Shown here: piece after piece, positions 1 to 6,614 of the stretch
Numbering within the stretch: the stretch's first letter is position 1
Layout: each line of letters starts with the position of its first letter
Origin: Desulfobacterales bacterium
GTDB taxonomy: Bacteria > Desulfobacterota > Desulfobacteria > Desulfobacterales > C00003060
Direction: 5' to 3'
NCBI GenBank assembly: GCA_030629475.1
Contig: DAOVOU010000001.1
Location: 1-27,311, forward strand
Length of the DNA stretch: 27,311 nt
Made by a program: the position numbers and the translations under genes
The notes under the pieces: model-generated
What the model saw: the letters and a program-made list of their open reading frames with translations, nothing else
Databases searched by the model: none
What the model was told of the DNA's origin: nothing

Positions 1-150
1 ACTTCCTAAAACCCAAATACTATCTGGAACACCATTAGCTATTTTATTTGAACTTGAAACTTGATATTTACTAAGTTTGACTTTTTTGTTTGATTCATTA
101 TACTTTTTATGCTTTTTACAATTCCCATGTTTGCATTTGCACCTTCCCAT
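1..150 (-). CDS. Small Cys/Lys-rich ORF, unknown function, cut by window start
   Basis: Minus-strand reading frame starting at an ATG (150-148) and open for 50 codons to the window edge. The ATG follows immediately after the stop codon of the upstream phosphodiesterase-like ORF (153-151), so the two genes abut. The N-terminus is basic and cysteine/histidine-rich (starts MGRCKCKHGNCKKHKKYN), then becomes Ser/Lys/Asn-rich. I do not recognise a family; the clustered Cys and His could be a small metal-binding motif, which is inference only. The segment is strongly AT-rich like 151-518 and unlike the rest of the window, so it probably belongs to a different replicon or organism. It is short and partial, so it may not be a real gene. 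Confidence 0.35.
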   Translation of the reverse strand, partial: MGRCKCKHGNCKKHKKYNESNKKVKLSKYQVSSSNKIANGVPDSIWVLGS

Positions 151-518
151 TTATTTGTTTATTATTAATATTTTTTTACATTCAATTGGAAAATCTGTAA
201 TAAATGCATCTATCCCTAAATCGAAAAGTTGTTTAACTTCTTTAATTTGTCTAGTTTTATCTTCTCCATAAACCCAAACTTTTGTATTGTATAATTCTAT
301 TGATAATTTTTCATTTTGAATACGTTTCAAATCTATAGCATTTCTACCAACTACGACAACTGAAATATAAGGATATATTTCTAATGTTTGACTTAAATTC
401 ATAGTCAATCCTGAGAAAACCCAACCTACTTCCATTTCTGGAAAATCTTGATGAAAGATTTCAATTTCAGGATGTTGAAAACTAGTAACTATAAAATCTG
501 AAATTGAATATTCAGGAG
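151..518 (-). pseudogene. Glycerophosphodiester phosphodiesterase-like C-terminal fragment
   Basis: Minus-strand frame encoding the C-terminal half of a GDPD-family TIM-barrel hydrolase, which cleaves glycerophosphodiesters to glycerol-3-phosphate and an alcohol. Seen: a strand like IVTSFQHPEI, a later VWVYGEDKT (family: VWTVND-type strand) and the typical end LGIDAFITDFP (family: GVDGIITDYP-like). The N-terminal catalytic part with the His-Arg-Gly motif is missing, because the gene is cut at about 518 where typA sequence begins on the other strand. The frame runs on to 552 only as antisense of typA, so the listed end is the composition break rather than a start codon. AT-rich codon use contrasts sharply with everything downstream. 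Family assignment is fairly good; activity of this fragment is not expected. Confidence 0.6.
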
Positions 519-520
519 CG

Positions 521-2140
521 TATGACGGGTATCGGATCAACATCATCGACACGCCCGGCCATGCCGATTTCGGCGGTCAGGTCGAGCGGGTTCTGAATAT
601 GGCCGATGCTGCGTTGCTCCTCGTTGACGCTCAGGAAGGCCCAATGCCCCAGACGTACTTTGTGCTCAAGAAAGCCCTTGCCATCAAGCTACCAATCATC
701 GTGGTGATCAACAAGATCGACAAACCCAACCCCCGCCCGGACTGGGTCGTGGATCACGTATTTGACCTCTTTGTGAAACTGGACGCCCCTGATGACATCC
801 TCGATTTCCCGGTCATCTATGCCTCCGCAAAGCACGGTTACGCCGTAACGGATACAGGCGAACAGGGCTCGTCCATGGCGCCCCTTATGGAAACCATCAT
901 TTCTCACGTGCCGCCTCCGTCGGGCGATTCAACAGGCCCCCTGCAGCTGCAAGTAAGCTCCATCGACTATTCATCCTTTCTGGGTCGCCTCGGCATCGGC
1001 AAAATCACTTCAGGCTCTCTCAATGTTGGCCAGGCTGTTGTTGTAGCCGACCAGACAGGGGCGCTTGTCCCTGCCGCCATTTCCAAGGTGTATCGATTCG
1101 AGGGCAACCGCAAAGTAGCCGCAGCCCATGCCGGCGTGGGCGAGATCGTTGTCGTTGCCGGGATGGACTCCGTCGCAATCGGCGACACCTATACGGTCCC
1201 GGATAACCCATGCCCGTGCCCGCCGGTTCCCATTGATCCGCCAACGATTTCGGTGAACATCCTTCCCAATGATTCGCCCTTTGCGGGCAAGGAAGGAACC
1301 TTCGTGACATCTCGCCATCTTGCCGAGCGTTTGCATCGGGAAACCCTGGCGGATGTCGCGTTGGTCGTAGAAGAGTTGGCCGAAGACGTGGGTTTCAAGG
1401 TCTCGGGCCGCGGGGAACTGCATATAGCCATCTTGATTGAAAAAATGCGAAGAGAGGGTTACGAATTTCAGGTCTCTCGCCCCCAGGTTGTGATGAAACA
1501 GCAAGGTAACGACACCCTGGAGCCCTATGAGGAGCTGACCATTGATGTCGATGAGGAGTACATGGGCGCGGCAATGGAAGGGCTCGGCCTGCGCAAGGGC
1601 AGGCTCATTGATATGCAACAAGGAAACGGCAAGGCGCACCTCAAGTACAAAATACCTACCCGGGGCCTTATCGGCTACCGGTCTGAGTTCATGTCCAGCA
1701 CCAAGGGCATGGGCGTTATGAACTATGTTTTCCTGGGATACGGCCCCCACGCCGGCGAAATCCGCCATCGAAGAAATGGCGTCCTGATTTCCAAGTCCAT
1801 CTGCATGACCGTGGCCTATGCCCTGTTCAACCTGCAGGCCAGAGGCAAGCTCTTTCACGGGCCTGGCGTTGAGGTCTATGAAGGACAGATCATCGGTGAG
1901 CACAGCAGAGACACCGACCTGGTGGTGAACCCCGCCAAAGGAAAAAAGCTGACCAACATGCGGGCAGCAGGCTCCGATGAAAACGTTATTCTCACGCCAC
2001 CGTCGATCATGAGTCTGGAGGAATGCATTTCCTACATCAACCACGATGAGCTGGTCGAGGTCACCCCCAAAAACATACGGCTCAGAAAATGCCAACGGGG
2101 GCAAACCTGCACGCCCGCAGCCCTTCAAAATGCTGCATGA
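521..2140 (+). CDS. typA: GTP-binding protein TypA/BipA, 5'-truncated
   Basis: Translation GTPase of the EF-G-like class, which binds the ribosome and acts in stress and ribosome biogenesis. The frame is recognisable from codon 521: switch-II motif DTPGHADFGG at 551-580, G4 motif NKID near 712-723, a SAK-type G5 near 826, then domain II and the EF-G-like C-terminal domains. The first ATG in frame is 599, but homology begins before it, so about 65-70 residues with the P-loop and switch I are lost at the 519 junction (family length about 600 aa; 539 codons remain). The last ~20 residues after VTPKNIRLRK also diverge from the family tail (ends TCTPAALQNAA), which may be a second rearrangement. 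Without a P-loop this copy cannot be a working GTPase unless the contig join is artificial. Confidence 0.9.
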   Translation, partial: YDGYRINIIDTPGHADFGGQVERVLNMADAALLLVDAQEGPMPQTYFVLKKALAIKLPIIVVINKIDKPNPRPDWVVDHVFDLFVKLDAPDDILDFPVIYASAKHGYAVTDTGEQGSSMAPLMETIISHVPPPSGDSTGPLQLQVSSIDYSSFLGRLGIGKITSGSLNVGQAVVVADQTGALVPAAISKVYRFEGNRKVAAAHAGVGEIVVVAGMDSVAIGDTYTVPDNPCPCPPVPIDPPTISVNILPNDSPFAGKEGTFVTSRHLAERLHRETLADVALVVEELAEDVGFKVSGRGELHIAILIEKMRREGYEFQVSRPQVVMKQQGNDTLEPYEELTIDVDEEYMGAAMEGLGLRKGRLIDMQQGNGKAHLKYKIPTRGLIGYRSEFMSSTKGMGVMNYVFLGYGPHAGEIRHRRNGVLISKSICMTVAYALFNLQARGKLFHGPGVEVYEGQIIGEHSRDTDLVVNPAKGKKLTNMRAAGSDENVILTPPSIMSLEECISYINHDELVEVTPKNIRLRKCQRGQTCTPAALQNAA

Positions 2141-2206
2141 ACCGGGATGCCTAATCCGGTGTGCACATTAACTTTAGCTCACTTTTTGTTGAACAAGGCA
2201 ATATTT

Positions 2207-2345
2207 ATGAAAATCGGATTGATTGGTTTGCCGAATTCCGAAAAAACAACGATTTTTAATGCATTGACCAAAGCCGAGGCCCCGGTTACAGCTTATGCCA
2301 ATTGCAAGGCGAAGCCGAATCTGGCGGTTGTCGATAAGGAAACTA
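2207..2345 (+). pseudogene. N-terminal fragment of a YchF-like (Obg-class) GTPase
   Basis: An ATG at 2207, with AAGG 8 bases upstream, opens about 46 codons matching the beginning of YchF-type P-loop NTPases: MKIGLIGLPN..KTTIFNALTKAEAPV, ending near NLAVVD. The expected Walker A glycine before the lysine is glutamate (PNSEKTT instead of PNSGKTT), so the nucleotide site would be broken. The similarity stops just before the helicase start at 2349, and the frame continues into the helicase without a stop. An upstream ATG at 2147 is in the same frame but adds only unrelated residues. I read this as a gene fragment left by a deletion. The alternative, a real N-terminal extension of the helicase, is less likely because the helicase has its own ribosome binding site. 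Confidence 0.6.
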
Positions 2346-2348
2346 TCA

Positions 2349-3649
2349 TGTCTTTTGAAAATTTGCAGTTAGCTTCGCCTATCCTGAAGGCCATTGGCGA
2401 ATGTGGTTACACCGCTCCGACGTCAATCCAGGCCAAGTCTATCCCGAAGGTCCTGGCCGGGCAGGATCTGATAGCCTCTGCCCAAACCGGCACCGGCAAG
2501 ACCGCAGCCTTCGTACTGCCCAGTCTCCAACACCTGAGCGCTCCTCGTCCGGGCCGAAAACGCGGTCCGCGAGCGCTCGTGTTGACGCCTACCCGCGAGT
2601 TAGCTGAGCAGATCACGCAGTCAGCTCGCGTCTATGGCAAATACCTGCGTGTTAAAAGCACTACCATTGTCGGTGGCATGCCGTACCCCGAGCAGCTCAG
2701 GGAATTGTCGAAGTCACCCGATCTGGTCATCGCAACACCGGGGCGCCTACTTGATCACCTGGAGCACGGACGCATCAATCTCTCAGGTCTGGAACTATTG
2801 GTGCTGGATGAGGCCGACCGTATGCTCGATATGGGATTTATCGAGGATGTGGAGAAAATTGTGCACAGTGCGCCGTCTGGACGCCAGACGCTCTTGTTTG
2901 CGGCGACAATGAACAACACCATAGTCAAACTGGCGCGGCGTATCCTGAAGCATCCGGAGCGCGTTGAAATTGCAGGCACAAAAACTACCCTGGAACGTAT
3001 CGAACAGCGCCTGCACGTGGCCGATAACCTTAAGCATAAGCACCGCATGCTGCAACACCTCATCGCTGACTCCGGCGTGACTAAGGCGATTATCTTCTCA
3101 GCTACGAAAAAGGACGCTGATAACCTGGCCCACGAACTTTACGCCCAGGGCCATGCCGCAGCAGCACTGCACGGCGATATGAAGCAGAGCGCTAGAAATC
3201 GCACTATGAGCAACATGCGGCGGGGGAAGATCAGGCTGTTGGTTGCAACGGATGTTGCCGCACGCGGTATTGACGTCGCCGGCATCAGCCACATCATTAA
3301 TTTTGATCTGCCTAAGTGTGCTGAAGATTACGTCCACCGCATAGGCCGCACCGGTAGGGCCGGCGCCTCAGGTATCGCCATCTCTTTTGCGTCGTCTAAA
3401 GAACTCAATGAGCTTTCCCGGATTGAACGCTATATAGGCGAGACTCTGCCCGAGCACGTAGTCCCTGGGCTTGAACCCACGCGTTCGCTGCGGCCCATGA
3501 CGGCGAAAAAGAAAGGGGGATGGCAGCAGCATACTGTAACTGCACGGTATTCCAGAGGCAAGAACTGGGGATCGACAAACAAGGAAAAGAACGTAATCGT
3601 AGAATACCGCAACAGTAAGGCAAGCCGGCAGGCGAGGAGGACCAGCTGA
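2349..3649 (+). CDS. DEAD-box ATP-dependent RNA helicase (RhlE-like)
   Basis: RNA helicase of superfamily 2, an ATP-dependent remodeller of RNA duplexes or RNPs in the cytoplasm. Seen in order: phenylalanine and Q motif (SFENL, GYTAPTSIQ), Walker A AQTGTGKT, PTRELAEQ, TPGRLLDHL, DEAD box VLDEADRMLDMGF, and in the second RecA domain IIFSATKK, LLVATDVAARGIDVAG and HRIGRTGRAG. Motif III reads AAT (LLFAATMNN) instead of SAT, an uncommon change that could weaken coupling of ATPase to unwinding. The basic C-terminal tail is typical of RhlE proteins. The start at 2349 is chosen because family homology begins there and TAAGGA lies just upstream; the open frame extends back to 2147 through the YchF fragment. 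Length 433 codons fits the family. Confidence 0.92.
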
Positions 3650-3657
3650 GCTGCTGC

Positions 3658-3972
3658 CTGTTTTGCCTTGTAGAGTTCGGGTGCCGACTTCTGAAACCAG
3701 GGAGGCTTCTGCAAAGCATTATGCGCTCCGAACTCCCTCAGGGCTTTGACCCACAGGCCGGTCAGGTTTTGGCCCTCCGGAATCCTCGGGGCGGCCAGTT
3801 CCCGGCCAAGGTGAAGCATGCGGACGAGGAAAAGATCACTGTGGATCTAAATCACCCCCTGGCAGGTAAGGCGCTGACCTTTGAAGTAGAAGTCCTTGAG
3901 ATCAATGATGCGCCCAGTCCGTCCTCCTGTACGCCATCGGCCTGTAGCAGCTGCGGTTCTATCTGTTCGTGA
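3658..3972 (+). pseudogene. SlyD-like FKBP peptidyl-prolyl isomerase, C-terminal remnant
   Basis: From an ATG at 3721 the frame gives 83 residues that match the second half of SlyD/FkpA-type FKBP isomerases: LPQGFDPQAGQ followed by KITVDLNHPLAGKALTFEVEVLEI, the signature around the C-terminal FKBP strands. The tail is cysteine-rich (four Cys in the last 14 residues), as in metal-binding SlyD tails. The upstream frame is open but does not resemble the FKBP N-terminus or the insert-in-flap domain, so the 5' half is missing. The fragment lacks much of the active-site pocket. It follows the helicase stop by only a few bases and is followed by a good terminator, so the 3' end of the original transcription unit is probably intact. 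Confidence 0.65.
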
Positions 3973-4000
3973 TCGCGTAAAAGAGCAAGACCTGAAACAC

Positions 4001-4035
4001 AAAGCCGGCTGATGAAAGCCGGCTTTACTTTTTCT
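4001..4035 (+). terminator. Rho-independent terminator after the FKBP remnant
   Basis: A perfect 10-bp stem, AAAGCCGGCT / AGCCGGCTTT, with a 6-base loop (GATGAA) is followed by ACTTTTTCTG. It lies about 30 bases after the FKBP stop codon. This would end transcription coming from the typA/helicase side and separates it from the lipid cluster. Confidence 0.8.
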
Positions 4036-4040
4036 GTTAT

Positions 4041-4056
4041 GTGGGGACGTCCCCAC
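4041..4056. repeat. 16-bp perfect palindrome, REP-like
   Basis: GTGGGGACGTCCCCAC is a perfect palindrome directly after the terminator. Related GTCCCC runs follow at about 4150-4156, 4192-4198 and 4204-4210, so this stretch looks like a patch of degenerate REP-type sequence. No transposase is next to it. Confidence 0.5.
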
Positions 4057-4185
4057 TCTCGCTTGCTCTCCCTGTGAATTTGAACGCCAACTTATAGTAG
4101 TTCTCATGTTTGGTCATTTCGAATTCGAGCAAATGTCAATATTTCAGCGCGTCCCCTATTTCCCCCTGGGAAAGTTACGTTTTAA

Positions 4186-4443
4186 AGGGATGTCCCCCAC
4201 GAGCGTCCCCCATCGTTCCCACTTCGTTTTTGGTGTGCCAAGGAGGCTGCGGGAAAGATTATCGGTTCGGGAATCATAGGGCAAACCGGCAATATCAGGA
4301 TAGAAGAGCGCAGAATTGAATCAGGAAAAGTGACTGTCTCGGTCGAGGAGAAACTGGCTCGGAAGTTCAAGGACCTGAAAAAGAAAACGATCCGGGTCGC
4401 AACGTTCCAGAGTGATGGTCTGGTTGTCGGGATTTCGTGTTAA
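4186..4443 (+). pseudogene. Unidentified coding remnant without a start
   Basis: After a stop at 4183 this frame is open to a TAA at 4441-4443. From about 4240 it has protein-like composition: a Gly/Ile-rich start (KEAAGKIIGSGIIGQTG), then alternating charged and hydrophobic residues ending KTIRVATFQSDGLVVGISC. There is no ATG, and no GTG or TTG start with a ribosome binding site. I do not recognise the family. It reads like the last 65 residues of a soluble protein whose front has been deleted, matching the pattern of truncated genes in this zone. Everything beyond that is unknown. Confidence 0.3.
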
Positions 4444-4701
4444 GATCTGTGAAACCCACCGACTTCAGCTCGCCATTTATGGCCTCGCGCAGTACAACCC
4501 GTTTCGCCGGTGGGGCTGGTTTGGCTTGTGGGAGCGGCTTTCTATCCGCGATTGTGGCCGTCGAGGTTTGAAGATTGACTTATCACTTGTTAATTGATAC
4601 CTAACAAAATTGAGGAATTGCGAATTGAGGAATTAAGGAATTGAAGGTATTCTATTGATTTTAATCCCTGAATCCCTAAATTCCTGAATCTGATATGCCG
4701 T
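4444..4701. other. Intergenic stretch before pfaD with short AT-rich repeats
   Basis: No gene seen. At 4610-4647 the unit GAGGAATTG / GGAATTGA is repeated imperfectly about four times, and complementary units (CCCTGAAT, CCCTAAAT, TTCCTGAAT) follow at 4666-4690, so the region can fold on itself. A stretch near 4529-4557 (GTGGGAGCGGCTTTCTATCC) resembles REP-type sequence. No convincing sigma-70 promoter or ribosome binding site for pfaD could be picked out. Confidence 0.4.
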
Positions 4702-6348
4702 ATGGACACAAGATCGCACAGCCAAAACGCCACACTCGGGTGGTGGCGGCACAATGGAACACTCCCTTCATCCAGGGAGGAGACCCTCCAAGAGGCGATT
4801 TACGATATTCACCGGCCGGTCGCGATCGTGGCAAAGGACGGAAAGTATGCCCTTGCAGAGAGCGGCGTGGCACTTATGGGTGAAGGGGAAAACAATGCCG
4901 GTGGACTTCCCATTGCCGCGTATGTCCCGTCGTGCCCTCTCAAGAACCTGGGAGACGCCACTTTTTGTGCCAACTATGGTCTTGAATATCCGTATCTTGC
5001 CGGATCAATGGCCAATGGCATCTGCTCGGCCGAGATCGTGGAGGCCATGGGAAGGGGCGGGATGCTCGGTTTTTTTGGCGCGGCCGGCCTTCCGCTTCAG
5101 GCCATTGAGGCAGCTATTGACCGCATTGCCTCTTCTCTTGGCGACCGTCCTTTTGGGTTTAACCTGATTCACAGCCCCAATGATCCGGATCTGGAAGCCG
5201 CCGTGGCGGACCTTTACCTTCGCAGGAATATCCGGCTCGTCGAGGCATCTGCCTATCTCGATTTGACCTTGCCCGTGGTCCGCTACAGGGTACATGGCAT
5301 CTACCAGGACCCTTCCGGGCGTATTATCACGCCCAATCGCATCATTGCCAAGGCCTCACGGGTCGAGGTGGCCTCCAAGTTCTTTGCCCCGCCGCCAGAG
5401 GAGTTCTTGACGACCCTGGTGGCATCAGGGGATATCACAGAAGAGCAGGCCGGGCTTGCCGGCAGAATCCCTATGGCCCAGGACCTTACTGCCGAGGCGG
5501 ATTCTGGCGGACACACGGACAACCGGCCGGCCATCACCCTGCTGCCGACCCTGCTGGCGCTACGTGATCGGCTGCAGGCCGAATACGGTTACGAGGAGCC
5601 CCTGCGCGTGGGCGCGGCAGGCGGGATCGCCACGCCTGCTTCTGCCTCAGCCGCCTTTTCCATGGGAGCCGCCTATGTGCTTACCGGGACCATTAACCAG
5701 GGCGCGGTCGAAGCCGGGACCTCTGACATGGTGCGCGAGATGCTTGCCGAGACTAAGCAGGCAGATATCACCATGGCCCCGGCGGCCGACATGTTTGAGA
5801 TGGGAGTAAGAGTCCAGGTCCTAAAACGTGGGACCATGTTTGCCATGCGGGCCGCAAGATTATACGATATCTATCATAGGTGTGAGAGCCTGGAAGCCAT
5901 CCCCCCAGCCGAGCGGAACACACTGGAACGAAGCATCTTTCGAGCCCCCCTTGAAAGAATCTGGGAAGAGACCAGGACCTATTTCCAGGAACGGGATCCA
6001 CGCCAGATCGCGCGGGCTGACAGCGATCCCAAGCATCGCATGGCCCTGGTTTTTCGTTGGTATCTTGGCCAGGCATCACGCTGGGCCACTCTTGGGGACG
6101 CTTCTCGCAAGATAGATTGCCAGGTGTGGTGCGGCCCTGCCATGGGGGCATTCAATGCATGGGTCAAGGGCTCTTTCCTGGAAGACCCAAAGAATCGTCG
6201 TGTCGTGACTATTGCCCTTAATATCCTTTACGGCACGGCAGTGATTGTGCGTCTCAATTCGTTGCGGTATCAAGGGGTCTCTTTGCCACCGGAATGGGTC
6301 GTACTGAAACCACTACGGTTGGAAAAAATCATGGACATCGTCAAATAG
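4702..6348 (+). CDS. pfaD: PfaD-type enoyl reductase of PUFA/secondary-lipid synthase
   Basis: Trans-acting, FMN-dependent enoyl reductase (nitronate-monooxygenase-like TIM barrel) that saturates chosen enoyl intermediates on the Pfa megasynthase. Seen: the N-terminal family start LGWWRHNG, an early PVAIV..DGKYALAESG strand, the barrel region ANYGLEYPYLAGSMANGICS, the hallmark EADSGGHTDNRP with His271, and GAAGGIATPASASAAFSMGA as phosphate-binding loop. The C-terminal ~150 residues (helical, with FQERDP and KHRMALVFRWYLGQASRWA) are the usual PfaD extension. At 548 aa it matches the family length. It is the first gene of the lipid block, 266 bases before the pfaA-like gene on the same strand. 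The start at 4702 is the first good ATG, but no clear ribosome binding site is seen and an upstream start cannot be excluded. Confidence 0.93.
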   Translation: MDTRSHSQNATLGWWRHNGTLPSSREETLQEAIYDIHRPVAIVAKDGKYALAESGVALMGEGENNAGGLPIAAYVPSCPLKNLGDATFCANYGLEYPYLAGSMANGICSAEIVEAMGRGGMLGFFGAAGLPLQAIEAAIDRIASSLGDRPFGFNLIHSPNDPDLEAAVADLYLRRNIRLVEASAYLDLTLPVVRYRVHGIYQDPSGRIITPNRIIAKASRVEVASKFFAPPPEEFLTTLVASGDITEEQAGLAGRIPMAQDLTAEADSGGHTDNRPAITLLPTLLALRDRLQAEYGYEEPLRVGAAGGIATPASASAAFSMGAAYVLTGTINQGAVEAGTSDMVREMLAETKQADITMAPAADMFEMGVRVQVLKRGTMFAMRAARLYDIYHRCESLEAIPPAERNTLERSIFRAPLERIWEETRTYFQERDPRQIARADSDPKHRMALVFRWYLGQASRWATLGDASRKIDCQVWCGPAMGAFNAWVKGSFLEDPKNRRVVTIALNILYGTAVIVRLNSLRYQGVSLPPEWVVLKPLRLEKIMDIVK

Positions 6349-6424
6349 CTAGTGCCTGTTCGTGCTTTGTATTTCGAGTTTTTGACGCGTGTAAATCAAG
6401 ATTGTTGGTTATTGAGTTCAATTG

Positions 6425-6490
6425 CCAGGTGTCAGTGTTCAGGTTTCAGCTCTTTAGGTTTCTCGATCCTGACACCCGAAACCTGACACC
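6425..6490. repeat. Inverted heptamer-array element, copy 1
   Basis: Left arm 6425-6449 is built of GGTGTCA / GTGTTCA / GGTTTCA units; right arm 6468-6490 carries the complementary TGACACC / GAAACC units. The arms form an imperfect hairpin with an 18-base spacer containing AGGTTTC. It lies in the pfaD-pfaA gap and is related to the copies at 13.8, 22.8 and 23.9 kb. Confidence 0.65.
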
Positions 6491-6563
6491 TTTTCCCCAA
6501 ACCTAATACGCAGCAGATGGGCATGGATTTCCTCATTGCCAATAGACGTGATTTACACCCTTT

Positions 6564-6591
6564 TTGACCGAAAAACAGGGTTTTTGGTCAA
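6564..6591 (+). promoter_or_regulatory. Long hairpin just upstream of the pfaA-like gene
   Basis: TTGACC-G-AAAAAC (6564-6576) pairs with GTTTTTGGTCAA (6580-6591): 12 paired bases, one bulged G and a 3-base loop. It ends 9 bases before the AAGGA ribosome binding site (6601-6605) of the gene starting at 6615. It is not followed by a U-run, so a terminator is unlikely; an operator or an mRNA 5' structure is more plausible. Function is inference. Confidence 0.4.
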
Positions 6592-6614
6592 CCACTAACT
6601 AAGGATCATTTGTA

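Noticed and set aside
77..271. 64-codon plus-strand frame in the AT-rich start segment
   Set aside because: Phe/Leu-rich translation is the antisense of the GDPD-like gene and the small minus-strand ORF, which have more protein-like composition.
1010..2128. 372-codon open frame antisense to typA
   Set aside because: The plus strand carries clear TypA homology throughout; the antisense frame is a GC-rich codon shadow with no recognisable motif.
2147..2206. ATG 2147 as start of the helicase
   Set aside because: The residues it adds match nothing, and better starts with ribosome binding sites exist at 2207 (YchF fragment) and 2349 (helicase).
4110..4319. 69-codon ORF in the pre-pfaD gap
   Set aside because: It crosses REP-like GTCCCC repeats in a different frame from the protein-like remnant at 4240-4443 and has no ribosome binding site.
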